Shown: in pieces, positions 50,268 through 58,748 of the stretch
Numbering within the stretch: the first letter of the stretch is position 1
Layout: each line of letters starts with the position of its first letter
Program-made: the position numbers and the translations under genes
The notes under the pieces: model-generated
The model's input: the letters and a program-made list of their open reading frames with translations, nothing else
Database searches by the model: none
Told to the model about the DNA's origin: nothing
DNA from: Streptomyces sp. NBC_00287
GTDB taxonomy: Bacteria > Actinomycetota > Actinomycetes > Streptomycetales > Streptomycetaceae
Assembly (NCBI RefSeq): GCF_036173105.1
Contig: NZ_CP108053.1
Coordinates: 8,060,001 to 8,124,000, forward strand
DNA length: 64,000 nt
Direction of reading: 5' to 3'

Positions 50268-52898
50268 CTACTCGGACAGCCGCTTGTGGCTGAAGCGGAC
50301 GACGACGAACTCGGCGGGTTTGGCGGGGGCGATCGCGACCTCGGTGATCACGAGCCCCAGATCGATGTCGGCCTCGGTCATGGTTTCGCCGAGTCCGACC
50401 CGTACCCGGTAGGCCTGCTCGGGTTTGGTCCCGGCGAGAGCTCCGGCCCGCCACTGCTGGTCGAGGAAGTTCTCCACCGAGACCTTGATCCGGATCCAGG
50501 TCTGGGCGGTGTTCGGTTCGAAGACGACCCACTGCAGGGCCCGGTCGACCGAGGTCTCGATCATGTTGAACAGCCGGCGGACATTGATGTAGCGCCAGGC
50601 GGTGTCGTCCGTGGCGTTGCGGGCGCCCCACAGCCGGGTGCCGCGTCCGGGGAAGGCGCGGATGAGGTTGACGCCGGCCGGGTTGAGCAGGTCCTGCCGG
50701 CGCTGGGTGTAGGTCTGGGTCAGCCCGATGGCGCCGGTGACGATCTCGTTGCCCGGAGCCTTGTGGACACCGCGCAGCCGGTCGGTCCGCGCGATGACAC
50801 CGGCCACGAAGCCCGACGGCGGCACGGTGGTGAACCTGTCCGGCGAGTCGGGATCGATGGTGACGATCCTCAGGTGCGGTGCGTAGGCGGCCGCGTAGGT
50901 GGACGACAGGGTGGTGTCACGCCACTTGACGAGATCCGCGTCGACGTCCGTGCCCGGACCGCCGGTCAGGTCCGGGGTGTCGATCACGGCGAACCGGCGG
51001 AAGTTCTCGCAGTGGGTGACGACCTGACCCACGAGGTCGGCCTGCAGCTGTGAGTCTTCCACGGTGACCAGGTCCGGGCAGATCACCATCGCGGGCTCGT
51101 CCACCTCCTCCAGCCGCACCAGGCCCTCGCGGAAGTCGTCGTTGGTCGCGGGCTTGTCCGCGCCGATGTTGTCCGCGGCGGCATAGAACGGTGCGGAAGC
51201 CTGTGACACGGCGGGGGCCGCGCTGTCCCGGGGAGCGACGGTGACGAGCCCCGAAACTCCGTTCACCACGCCGTCCTTGGCGAAGTACGAGGGGTGCTCG
51301 GGGCTGAGGGACAGTCCGCGGAAGGTCTCGGCGGCGGTGCCGTCCACCGTGACGGAGAGCGCGAACCGCTCGGCCGCAACCGAAGCGCTCTCCACCGCGA
51401 ACAGCCCGAACCGGGTCTGGCCCGTGTCCCCGACCGCCGTTCCGGTGGCGAAGCTCAGCACGTAGATGTCGCCGCCCGCGGCGTCGACACCGGTGATCGG
51501 TGCGAAGGCCGTGTGGATCGCGAGGCGGTCCCCGACCCGTGGCTTGACGGCACAGCGGACGGCGATGCCGGTGTTCGCGTTTGCCTGCAGGGTGAAGGAG
51601 GCCTCGGTGTAGGTGTGCGCGTCGTTGGGCGTTGGTACCAGGTCGAAGCCGGAGTCCGTGCGGGTGGCTTCGATCGAGGGCACGCCGGTGCCGCCCTTGT
51701 ACGTGACCTTCGCACCCTTGGGCAGGAAGCCGTAGGAGGCGGAGACGTCGGCCTGGGCGAGCTTCGTGATGCTCAACCCCGTATCGGCCAGGAGCACCGC
51801 GGACACGGGCGCGTTCACCGTGACGGGCCCGCTCGGTGGTGGTGTGGTGCCCGCGATCTCGAAGCGGTTGCCGCCCGTCCACTCGCCGGTGCGCCCGTCG
51901 GCCATCGTGATCCGGGCGGCGGCGCTCTGCGGCGCGGTGGCCGACAGGTCGGAGGCGGCGGGTGCGGTCAGGGGACGCTCGAAGCTCAGGGCCGACATGG
52001 GCACGTTGGTCGTGGGCGGTGTGCCCGACGGTGTGTTGGTGAACATCGCGCGAGCCGGGAAGTCGGCCCGGCGGAGCACGAACGCGGCCCCGAAAACGGC
52101 GCCCGGTGCGGCGGCCAGGGTGAGCGTTACCGAAGTCCGGGCGGCGACGACATCCGTCACCTGCGCGCCGGTACGTGCGCCGTTCGGCGCCGTCGTCACG
52201 ACCACGTCTCCCTTGTGGAATCCCTTGCCCGACGGCAGGAACAGCGTGGTGCTGTTGTTCGCCAGCGCACCCGCGACGATCGAACCGGGAGCCATCGTTG
52301 CCGCGCCGCTCGCGGTCACCACGACAGTGCTGGACGTCACCGAGTCGACGGTCGCGGTCACCGGTGGGGCCACGCTTCCCGAGTCGGGGATCGGCACGAG
52401 CACGAGGGCGTCACCGGGCCGTAGACCGGTCGTGGACGGCACCTGCAGGGTGGCGGGGGTGCCTGCCGCCACCGTGACCGCGGTGACCGTTTCCGCCCGG
52501 TAGAAGGCCCCGGAAGCTCCCCCGGTGTCGGGCCGGACGCCGATGCCCAACGACGTCGCCCAGGCCCCCGGCGAACCGGCGGTGACGGCGAAGCTCTTCC
52601 TCGCGGACGCGTCGAAGACCTGCCAGGACGCCGCGGTCGAGGGATCCACCCGGATCACCCAGGCCGCCGGCCCGCCGTTCTCGAAGTAGCCGAAGACGGA
52701 CTCCCCGGTGAAACCGCGCGAGGAGGGAGCACCGAACGTCCGGACGTAGTCCCCCCAGCCGGTGACGCGGGTCGGCTTGAGCGGCGGCCCCTTACGCGTC
52801 GTGCCGAGGATCGCCACCACACTGGTCGGCGCGGCGGCGATCGGCTGCGGCCCGGACGGAACCTCCTCGATGTACACGCCGGGCGATAGATACGTCAC
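50268..52898 (-). CDS. eCIS contractile sheath protein, enlarged
   Basis: An 876-aa tail sheath protein. The N-terminus YLSPGVYIEEVPSGPQPIAAAPTSVVAILG and the C-terminus (about 575-876: INVRRLFNMIETSVDRALQWVVFEPNTAQTWIRIKVSVENFL ... EFVVVRFSHKRLSE) are typical sheath modules, including the strand that links subunits. Ordinary eCIS sheaths are about 400-520 aa; here roughly 400 extra residues, rich in beta strand, Gly, Thr and Val, lie between about 95 and 575 and should decorate the outside of the particle. It is the only sheath gene in the operon. GTG start at 52898 with GAGGAGG upstream. Confidence 0.88.
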   Translation of the reverse strand: MTYLSPGVYIEEVPSGPQPIAAAPTSVVAILGTTRKGPPLKPTRVTGWGDYVRTFGAPSSRGFTGESVFGYFENGGPAAWVIRVDPSTAASWQVFDASARKSFAVTAGSPGAWATSLGIGVRPDTGGASGAFYRAETVTAVTVAAGTPATLQVPSTTGLRPGDALVLVPIPDSGSVAPPVTATVDSVTSSTVVVTASGAATMAPGSIVAGALANNSTTLFLPSGKGFHKGDVVVTTAPNGARTGAQVTDVVAARTSVTLTLAAAPGAVFGAAFVLRRADFPARAMFTNTPSGTPPTTNVPMSALSFERPLTAPAASDLSATAPQSAAARITMADGRTGEWTGGNRFEIAGTTPPPSGPVTVNAPVSAVLLADTGLSITKLAQADVSASYGFLPKGAKVTYKGGTGVPSIEATRTDSGFDLVPTPNDAHTYTEASFTLQANANTGIAVRCAVKPRVGDRLAIHTAFAPITGVDAAGGDIYVLSFATGTAVGDTGQTRFGLFAVESASVAAERFALSVTVDGTAAETFRGLSLSPEHPSYFAKDGVVNGVSGLVTVAPRDSAAPAVSQASAPFYAAADNIGADKPATNDDFREGLVRLEEVDEPAMVICPDLVTVEDSQLQADLVGQVVTHCENFRRFAVIDTPDLTGGPGTDVDADLVKWRDTTLSSTYAAAYAPHLRIVTIDPDSPDRFTTVPPSGFVAGVIARTDRLRGVHKAPGNEIVTGAIGLTQTYTQRRQDLLNPAGVNLIRAFPGRGTRLWGARNATDDTAWRYINVRRLFNMIETSVDRALQWVVFEPNTAQTWIRIKVSVENFLDQQWRAGALAGTKPEQAYRVRVGLGETMTEADIDLGLVITEVAIAPAKPAEFVVVRFSHKRLSE

Positions 52899-52919
52899 GC
52901 GTCCTCCTCAGCTGATGGT

Positions 52920-53510
52920 TCATGTCGTGTCGACCAGTCGGATCCGGGTCGCCACGGACAACCCGTTCACGGAGACGGTGCGCAGCAGGCTTCCGTCGAC
53001 CAGGAGTTCCGCCGGGGTGAAGGCGGCCGTCCACTCGGTCGGGGCCGAGGCGTAGACGCCGGGCGCCACTTCGGGCAACGCGATCTCGGGCTTCGGGCTC
53101 GGGCCCTTCGTGGCCCGGGCGGTGACCGTGCGCCCCGTGCGGAGAGCGCCCGTGGTCGGCGTCACGAGCGTCACGCTCAGGGTCATCGGGACGGGGTGCA
53201 GCGGCTGCTCGATCTCGGTTGCGTTCAGCTCGACCAGCAGGGTGTACGGCGGCCAGTCCGGCTCCGGAGCGAACACGAGCAGCCGGGCCAGGGCACCGTC
53301 CGTGACGGTGATGGCGAGGTGCGGGGGAGTGGACGGGGCGGCGACGTCCGTGCGCGCGGTGACGACGACGCCGTCGGGCACCGTCCGGACGGCCCATCCG
53401 TGCCGTGCTGCGGTGAGCCGGGCGGTGAGCGGGCCGACCGATGCGCCCGTGGAGGCGTGCACCAGGCGTACGTGGTGCCGTAGGAGGGTGGTGCTCGTCG
53501 CGATGCTCAC
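52920..53510 (-). CDS. Beta-rich eCIS protein, unknown
   Basis: A 196-aa protein predicted by eye as mainly beta-strand (LVHASTGASVGPLTARLTAARHGWAVRTVPDGVVVTAR..., then PVPMTLSVTLVTPTTGALRTGRTVTARATKG). The pattern is like two small Ig/carboxypeptidase-regulatory-like sandwiches, but no family is firmly recognised. It is coupled by a 4-nt overlap (GTGA) to the Pvc16-like gene and precedes the sheath by 21 nt, so it is probably structural, perhaps a cap or collar subunit. The GTG at 53510 is set by the overlap. Confidence 0.65.
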   Translation of the reverse strand: MSIATSTTLLRHHVRLVHASTGASVGPLTARLTAARHGWAVRTVPDGVVVTARTDVAAPSTPPHLAITVTDGALARLLVFAPEPDWPPYTLLVELNATEIEQPLHPVPMTLSVTLVTPTTGALRTGRTVTARATKGPSPKPEIALPEVAPGVYASAPTEWTAAFTPAELLVDGSLLRTVSVNGLSVATRIRLVDTT

Positions 53511-54055
53511 GGCGCCCTCACATAGTCGACGCGGTGCTCGACCACCCGGCCCGCTCCGTCCTGCTGGAGCACCGGGACGGGCGCGACGTCCACTTCGTAG
53601 AAGAGGGCGAGCCGACCGGGTCGGCCGAGCGCGCCCCAGATCTGGTTGCGCTGGTCGTGGGTGGGGCCGACCAGCCGGATCGTGAGGGTCTCGACCTCGT
53701 CGGCCAGCGGGAGCTTGAGCATGTGCCGGCGCAGGATCGGCGTGGTGTGGAAGGCCTGGACGATACGGGCCAGCCGGCGCTGTGTCTCGTCGTGGTCGCC
53801 CATGAAGGTGGCCACGTAGTGCAGTTTCAGGGCCAGCGGTGCGCGGACCAGCCCGGCCGCACCTTCGGTGAGGGGGAGATTGCGCAGGTGCTCGTGCTCC
53901 TCCAGGGCGATGAGCGCGAGGACCCCCTTCGCGTCGGGCAGCGGTGACTTGTCGGCCTGGGAGAGGGAGTGCAGGACCATCCAGAGACCGTGCTCGGGAG
54001 TTGCCTGGTGGATGACGTCGCACAGGGCCTCGCTGACCTCGGTGATCACGAGCAC
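53507..54055 (-). CDS. eCIS cap/terminator-like protein (Pvc16 N-terminal domain, DUF4255)
   Basis: A 182-aa protein of the Pvc16/Afp16 N-terminal (DUF4255) family, which caps the distal end of sheath and tube and stabilises the particle. Family features: the N-terminal ITEVSEALCDVIHQAT, PLALKLHYVATFMGDHDETQRRLARIVQAFHTTPILRR and LTIRLVGPTHDQRNQIWGALGR. It is the first gene of the operon. The GTG at 54055 follows AAAGGGGGT. The promoter should lie in the 240-nt gap upstream, which contains the 11-bp repeats. Confidence 0.83.
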   Translation of the reverse strand: MLVITEVSEALCDVIHQATPEHGLWMVLHSLSQADKSPLPDAKGVLALIALEEHEHLRNLPLTEGAAGLVRAPLALKLHYVATFMGDHDETQRRLARIVQAFHTTPILRRHMLKLPLADEVETLTIRLVGPTHDQRNQIWGALGRPGRLALFYEVDVAPVPVLQQDGAGRVVEHRVDYVRAP

Positions 54056-54093
54056 CCCCTTTCTCGCGTGGATTCAGCGTGGTGTTGGGCACT

Positions 54094-54132
54094 CACGGGA
54101 GAACCACGGGTGAATCACGGGCCCGTCACCGT
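54094..54132 (-). promoter_or_regulatory. Four direct repeats with exact 11-bp period, probable SARP operator
   Basis: On the plus strand CACGGG begins at 54094, 54105 and 54116, and a fourth, weaker copy CACCGT at 54127. The starts are exactly 11 bp apart, one helical turn. SARP-family activators bind arrays of short direct repeats with 11-bp spacing that overlap the -35 region. The site lies 39-77 bp upstream of the first eCIS gene and downstream of a SARP/BTAD gene in the same orientation. Target and factor are thus paired by position, but binding is inferred. A 7-bp inverted repeat, TCCGCTG/CAGCGGA, lies beside it at 54151-54169. Confidence 0.72.
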
Positions 54133-54295
54133 GGCGTTCGGTGCGGAGGGTCCGCTGACAACCAGCGGATTCCTCATGATTCATGGACACCCTGCGTGAT
54201 CAGGGCGACGAAAGGTCCTCGTGCCGGGTGTCTCCTTCGTACGGGGGAGACGGACCGGTCGACTGGGCGAAGGCCGGGCATACGAACGCCATCAC

Positions 54296-55246
54296 TCAGG
54301 ACATGCCGCGGAGCTGGTCGAGTGCTCGGTCCATGGCGGTGGCCAGGCGCCCGACGTCCCGCCGGGCTCGTTCGAACTCGGTGATCAGCGCGGCCACGGC
54401 CCGCGATCGGCTGCTGCCTCCGGTGTGCAGCCGCGCGTAGGTGGCGACCGTCTCGGGCATGGGATCGACGCCCAGTTCTTCGAGCAGGACGGCACGGCAC
54501 CGTTCGAACTGCCGCTCCGCCAGATCCAGTCGACCGGCGGTGCCGTACGCGCGGATCAGATGCCGGTGCAAGTCCTCGCGGAGCGGCTCCAGTTCCAGGG
54601 CGCGTTCGCCGTACGTGGTGATCGCCGGGACGTCACGGCGTGCGCCGTAGTGCTGGATCAAGTGGTCGAGTGCGGCGAGGTAGAGGGTGTCGATCCGGCA
54701 TCGGGCGGTCATGACCCAGTGGTCGTCGCAGGTCTCGACGAGCCGGCCCCTGCGCAGCAGCACGGCGCTGTGCAGTCGGGCGACGTCCGCCTCGTCCAGG
54801 TCGGCCGGTGGCACGCGGAGGACCGACTCGACCAGGCCCTGGAACCTGGCCGCGTCCGTGGCGACGCCGACATCGGGACTCAGAGCCACCGTGCGCCAAC
54901 TGTCGCAGGCCACGATCTCCAGGCCCGTGCCGGACCGGACTTCGCACCTGAGGCGCCACAGTGCGGTGTTGAGACGTCGACGGGCCAGGCGCTCGGAGCA
55001 GTCCTCGAAGAGGTGGGCGGCGGCGACGGAACGTGGCCGGCCCTCCGGCGGTGCGAGCGCGAGGTAGGCGCAGAGGGTGGTGGCGCCCGGCGAGAGTCGG
55101 ACAGGCTCGCCCTCGAAGGACACGCTGGGCGGTCCGAGCAGCTTGAGGCTCAGCGTGGGCGGTGGGGAGAGCTGGGCAGAGGGCACCAGGAGCGCCCCCT
55201 GAGGCGGGCCGGTGTGCTTGGGCGTCGCTGGTCCTTCAGGCGTCAT
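54296..55246 (-). CDS. Small SARP/BTAD-domain regulator, probable eCIS activator
   Basis: A 316-aa regulator. Residues about 33-125 form an OmpR-like winged helix (LSLKLLGPPSVSFEGEPVRLSPGATTLCAYLALAP ... ARRRLNTALWRLRCEV). About 130-280 is the bacterial transcriptional activation domain with TPR-like helices (LYLAALDHLIQHYGARRDVPAITTYGERALELEPLREDLHRHLIRAYGTAGRLDLAERQFERC). This is the size and layout of a 'small SARP', usually a pathway-specific activator. The ATG at 55246 has GGAGG 6 nt upstream. It is the only regulator next to the operon, and lies 240 nt upstream in the same direction. Confidence 0.85.
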   Translation of the reverse strand: MTPEGPATPKHTGPPQGALLVPSAQLSPPPTLSLKLLGPPSVSFEGEPVRLSPGATTLCAYLALAPPEGRPRSVAAAHLFEDCSERLARRRLNTALWRLRCEVRSGTGLEIVACDSWRTVALSPDVGVATDAARFQGLVESVLRVPPADLDEADVARLHSAVLLRRGRLVETCDDHWVMTARCRIDTLYLAALDHLIQHYGARRDVPAITTYGERALELEPLREDLHRHLIRAYGTAGRLDLAERQFERCRAVLLEELGVDPMPETVATYARLHTGGSSRSRAVAALITEFERARRDVGRLATAMDRALDQLRGMS

Positions 55247-55476
55247 CCATGGCCTCCCCCTGGCCGGTGGGCGCAACCGCAAGTTACTCCGAATTCGTGC
55301 GTGGGGGGACCTAATTGGTGGAAACGTGACAGGGCGCGACAACCTGAGGCGGCGCCCTCCGCGTAGGTGTCATGAGTGCGTCAGGAAGGGCTCTTCTTCC
55401 AGCTGAGCCCCCGGCGTGTATCGATCCCGTGCCCCTGGGTACGCGGACCCCGCGGCACGGGAATGGGGTGACGACC

Positions 55477-56124
55477 ATGACGCTGTTCCGTGATCGTGGG
55501 CATGCCGGACGGGAGCTGGCCCAGGAGCTGCGGAGCCGACACGAGAAGCGGGCCTTCGAGGATCCTGTCGTCCTCGCTCTCCCCCGCGGCGGTGTGACCG
55601 TCGCCCAGGAGGTAGCCCGCGCGCTGGACGCCCCGCTCGATGTGCTGGTCGCACGTAAGATCGGCGCGCCCTTCCAGGAGGAGTTCGGCGTCGGCGCGAT
55701 CTGCGGCGACGACCCTCCGGTCTTCGACGACTGGGCCCTGGGCCGGCTCGGCCTCACCCCGACCACGCTGGCACCGGTCGTGGCCCGGGAGCGCGCGGAA
55801 CTCCATCGCCGCGAGGAGCTCTACCGGCACGGCCGTCCCGCCCTCGACCTGCGCGGACGTACCGTGATCGTGGTCGACGACGGACTGGCGACGGGAGCGA
55901 CCGCCCGGGCCGCGCTGCGCTGGATCCGGGGCCGCTCGCCGGAGCGGGTACTGCTGGCGGTGCCGGTCGGCTCGCCCGAGGGCGTGGAGCTGATGAGCCG
56001 GGAGGCCGACGAGGTGGTCTGTCTGCACCGGCCGGTCGACTTCATGGCCGTCGGGCTCTGGTACGACGATTTCCAGCAGCTGACGGACGCCGATGTGCTG
56101 GCCGCGCTGCACACCGACGCGTGA
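55477..56124 (+). CDS. Phosphoribosyltransferase
   Basis: A 215-aa type-I phosphoribosyltransferase-fold protein. VVLALPRGGVTVAQEVARALDAPLDVLVARKIG near the N-terminus and the PRPP-binding motif VIVVDDGLATGATARAALR (about residues 128-146) are clear. Similar proteins are found near stress genes. The base substrate is unknown. The ATG at 55477 starts just before the conserved TLFRDRGHAGRELAQEL. Upstream, CCCGTGCC (55426-55433) and GGCACGGG (55454-55461) form an inverted repeat. Confidence 0.85.
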   Translation: MTLFRDRGHAGRELAQELRSRHEKRAFEDPVVLALPRGGVTVAQEVARALDAPLDVLVARKIGAPFQEEFGVGAICGDDPPVFDDWALGRLGLTPTTLAPVVARERAELHRREELYRHGRPALDLRGRTVIVVDDGLATGATARAALRWIRGRSPERVLLAVPVGSPEGVELMSREADEVVCLHRPVDFMAVGLWYDDFQQLTDADVLAALHTDA

Positions 56125-56166
56125 GGGCAGACGCTGGACATCGACGCGTGATGGTAGAAGCGGAGC

Positions 56167-56841
56167 ATGACTCCATCTCTTGTGCCCGGAATCGACACCC
56201 CCGACCGCCGCGGCCGTACCGGACTCGACCGGACCGGCCTGGACCTGACCGGCAACCCGCGCGTGAAGGTGCGGGACGTGAAGCTGCTCTCCAGCCACTG
56301 GTACATCGAGCGGACCACGACCTTCGACTTCCGGCATGCCGACGGCACCTGGAGCACCCAGGAGCGCGAGACCCACGACCGCGGCAACGGCGCCACGATG
56401 CTGCTGTACGACGCCGAACGCCAAACCGTGCTGCTCACCCGCCAGTTCCGCTTCCCGGTGTATGTCAACGGCCACCCCGACGGGATGCTCGTGGAGACCC
56501 CGGGCGGGCTCCTCGACGAGGACGACGAGCACCCCGAGATCGCCGTGCGCCGCGAGGTGGTGGAGGAGACCGGCCACACCATCGGGGCCGTACAGCATGT
56601 GTTCGACGTCTATATGAGCCCGGGTTCGGTCACCGAGCGGGTGAGCTTCTACGCGGCGGAGTACGGGCCGTCCACCCGAACCCATGAGGGCGGTGGTCTG
56701 GACGAGGAGGGCGAGGACATCGAGATCCTCGAACTGCCCTTCCGCCGGGCGCTGGAGATGATCCGGACCGGCGAGATCGCCGACGCCAAGACCATCATGC
56801 TGCTCCAGTGGGCGGCGCTGGAGGGCCCGTTCGCCAAGTAG
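56167..56841 (+). CDS. Nudix hydrolase, GDP-mannose pyrophosphatase (NudK)-like
   Basis: A 224-aa Nudix hydrolase. The Nudix box is intact: GLLDEDDEHPEIAVRREVVEETGH (about 115-138), with REVVEETG supplying the metal-binding glutamates. RFPVYVNGHPDGMLVETPGG just before it and the C-terminal MIRTGEIADAKTIMLLQWA resemble NudK-type nucleoside-diphosphate sugar hydrolases. Substrate assignment is tentative. The ATG at 56167 is 43 nt after the phosphoribosyltransferase stop. Confidence 0.85.
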   Translation: MTPSLVPGIDTPDRRGRTGLDRTGLDLTGNPRVKVRDVKLLSSHWYIERTTTFDFRHADGTWSTQERETHDRGNGATMLLYDAERQTVLLTRQFRFPVYVNGHPDGMLVETPGGLLDEDDEHPEIAVRREVVEETGHTIGAVQHVFDVYMSPGSVTERVSFYAAEYGPSTRTHEGGGLDEEGEDIEILELPFRRALEMIRTGEIADAKTIMLLQWAALEGPFAK

Positions 56842-56846
56842 CTTGA

Positions 56847-56864
56847 CTTGAAGTGCGCTTCAAG
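56847..56864 (+). promoter_or_regulatory. Palindrome in the aldo-keto reductase promoter, MerR-like operator
   Basis: CTTGAAG (56847-56853) and CTTCAAG (56858-56864) are perfect inverted repeats around TGCG, directly beside a TTGACT -35-like hexamer (56843-56848). Symmetric sites of this kind inside a stretched promoter spacer are characteristic of MerR-family activators. The aldo-keto reductase ATG is 42 bp downstream. Confidence 0.6.
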
Positions 56865-56906
56865 CTGAAGACTCCCCCTCACGCACCCAACGGGAGGGAT
56901 TTCCGC

Positions 56907-57893
56907 ATGAAGTACCGCACGATCGGCACCGACCCACAGCACCGCCGCGAGGTCAGCGTTCTCGCGCTCGGCGCGATGCTGTTCGGCTCACGCACCGACG
57001 AGGAGACGTCCTTCGCCGTACTCGACCGCTATGTCGAGGCCGGCGGGAACTTCATCGACACGTCCGACAACTACGCCTTCTGGGAGGACGGCGGCCAGGG
57101 CGGCCAGAGCGAGGAACTGCTCGGCCGGTGGCGGCGCAGCCGGGGCGTCGGCGACGAGATCGTCATCGCCACCAAGCTCGGCGCCCGCCCCCTGGCCCCC
57201 GGCACCGGCTACGTCGACAACCCGGAGGGCCTGTCGGCGAAGGTGATCCGGGAAGCCGCCGAGCGCAGCCGGGAACGGCTCGGGGTGGAGAAGATCGATC
57301 TCCTCTACGCCCACATCGAGGACCAGCGGGTGCCGCTCGCCGAGACCGTCGAGGGATTCGGCGCGCTGGTCGCCGAGGGCACCGTCGGCCTGCTGGGCGT
57401 CAGCAACCACGCCGTGTGGCGGGTGGAACGGGCCCGCGCGCTGGCGGCTGCCGCCGGACTGCCCGGCTACCAGGTGCTCCAGTACCAGCACAGCCATCTG
57501 CGCCCGCGCTTCGACATGCCGAGCGACCTCTTCCCCGACGGCAGCCTCGGCCACGCCGGCGCCGAACTCCTCGGCTATCTGCGCGCCGAGCCCGATCTCA
57601 CCCTGGTCGCCTACTCGCCGCTGCTCGCCGGCGCCTACACCCGGCAGGACAAGCCGCTGCCACCGGACTACGACCACCCGGGCACCCCGGCCCGCCTGAA
57701 GGTGCTGCGGGAGGTCGCCCGGGAGGCCGATGCGACCGTCAACCAGGTGGTGCTGGCCTGGCAGATCGGCGCGGAGCTGCCGGTGATCCCGCTGGCCGGG
57801 GCGTCCTCGGTGGCGCAGCTGGAGGAGAACCTGGCGGCGGTGGAGCTGGAGCTGACGGGGGAGCAGCGGGCCAGGCTGGATGCCGCTCACTGA
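56907..57893 (+). CDS. Aldo-keto reductase
   Basis: A 328-aa NADPH-dependent aldo-keto reductase. The catalytic Tyr is within DTSDNYAFWEDGG, the active-site Lys in IATKLGARP and the His in LLYAHIEDQRVPL. QLEENLAAVELELTGEQ near the end is typical. It reduces aldehydes or ketones in the cytoplasm; the substrate is unknown. ATG at 56907 with GGGAGG 7 nt upstream. The MerR-type palindrome in the promoter suggests induction by an electrophile or similar stress. Confidence 0.88.
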   Translation: MKYRTIGTDPQHRREVSVLALGAMLFGSRTDEETSFAVLDRYVEAGGNFIDTSDNYAFWEDGGQGGQSEELLGRWRRSRGVGDEIVIATKLGARPLAPGTGYVDNPEGLSAKVIREAAERSRERLGVEKIDLLYAHIEDQRVPLAETVEGFGALVAEGTVGLLGVSNHAVWRVERARALAAAAGLPGYQVLQYQHSHLRPRFDMPSDLFPDGSLGHAGAELLGYLRAEPDLTLVAYSPLLAGAYTRQDKPLPPDYDHPGTPARLKVLREVAREADATVNQVVLAWQIGAELPVIPLAGASSVAQLEENLAAVELELTGEQRARLDAAH

Positions 57894-57941
57894 GAACGGG
57901 GCCGCAGTAGGCTCCGAGATGGAGCCGAAGGAGAGTGGATC

Positions 57942-58748
57942 ATGCCTCTGTTCCCCACTGAGCGGTCCGTCCGTACCACCCCCGAAGGCCTGCTGTGGGA
58001 GCCCTGCGAGCGCTGGGTGCGCGGGGTGAAGGGCGAGGTCACCGTCGTCGACAGCCGACACCCCGTCCTCGTCTGGGAGCCCGAGGGGATCCCCGTCCCG
58101 CGCTACGCCTTCCCGCGCGAGGAGGTCCGCACCGACCTCCTGCGCCCGGCGGAGAAACCCCCGACGGGCACCCACACCGGCTCGACGATCTTCTACGACC
58201 TCGAAGTCGACGGAGCGCGCATGGCGAACGCCGCGTGGACGTTCCCCGCCGCCGATCTGGCCGGACACATCGCCTTCGAGTGGTTCCTGCGCCGGGACGA
58301 CGGCCTGGACCACTGGTACGAGGAGGAAGAGGAGATCTTCGTCCACCCGCGCGACCCGCACAAACGCGTGGACGCGGTGCGCAGCAGCCGGCATGTCCAG
58401 GTGGAGATCGACGGCACCGTGGTCGCGGACACTCGCCGCCCGGTGCTGGTCTTCGAGACCGGACTGCCGACGCGCTACTACGTCCCCGTCGAGGACGTCC
58501 GCCTGGACCTGTTCGAGCCGACCGAGCACCGAACGTCCTGCCCGTACAAGGGCACAGCCCGCTACTGGACCTTCGCGGGCAGGGCCGACGTCCCGCGGAA
58601 CATCGTCTGGAGCTACCCGGAGCCACTGCCCGCGGTCGGCGCCATCGAGGGATATCTGGCGTTCTTCAACGAGGCCGTCGACCTCGTCGTGGACGGCGAA
58701 CGCCTGGAACGTCCGGTCACGCTCTTCAGCAAGTCGCTCACGAAGTGA
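57942..58748 (+). CDS. DUF427 protein with two repeats
   Basis: A 268-aa protein made of two DUF427 units (about residues 38-125 and 145-250). They repeat the pattern V.VVDSRHPVLVWEPEGIPVPRYAFPREEVR and V.VADTRRPVLVFETGLPTRYYVPVEDVRLDL, each ending with a conserved W.Y/F.A segment. The function is unknown in bacteria. The ATG at 57942 has AAGGAG upstream. The 3' end overlaps the convergent TetR gene by 11 nt. Confidence 0.8.
   Translation: MPLFPTERSVRTTPEGLLWEPCERWVRGVKGEVTVVDSRHPVLVWEPEGIPVPRYAFPREEVRTDLLRPAEKPPTGTHTGSTIFYDLEVDGARMANAAWTFPAADLAGHIAFEWFLRRDDGLDHWYEEEEEIFVHPRDPHKRVDAVRSSRHVQVEIDGTVVADTRRPVLVFETGLPTRYYVPVEDVRLDLFEPTEHRTSCPYKGTARYWTFAGRADVPRNIVWSYPEPLPAVGAIEGYLAFFNEAVDLVVDGERLERPVTLFSKSLTK

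Noticed and set aside
31141..54055. Phage-tail genes as a prophage or R-type tailocin
   Set aside because: No capsid, portal, terminase, integrase, holin or endolysin is present, whereas the AAA+ ATPase, Pvc16-like cap, CIS_TMP protein, PAAR and DUF4157-type protein are typical of eCIS.
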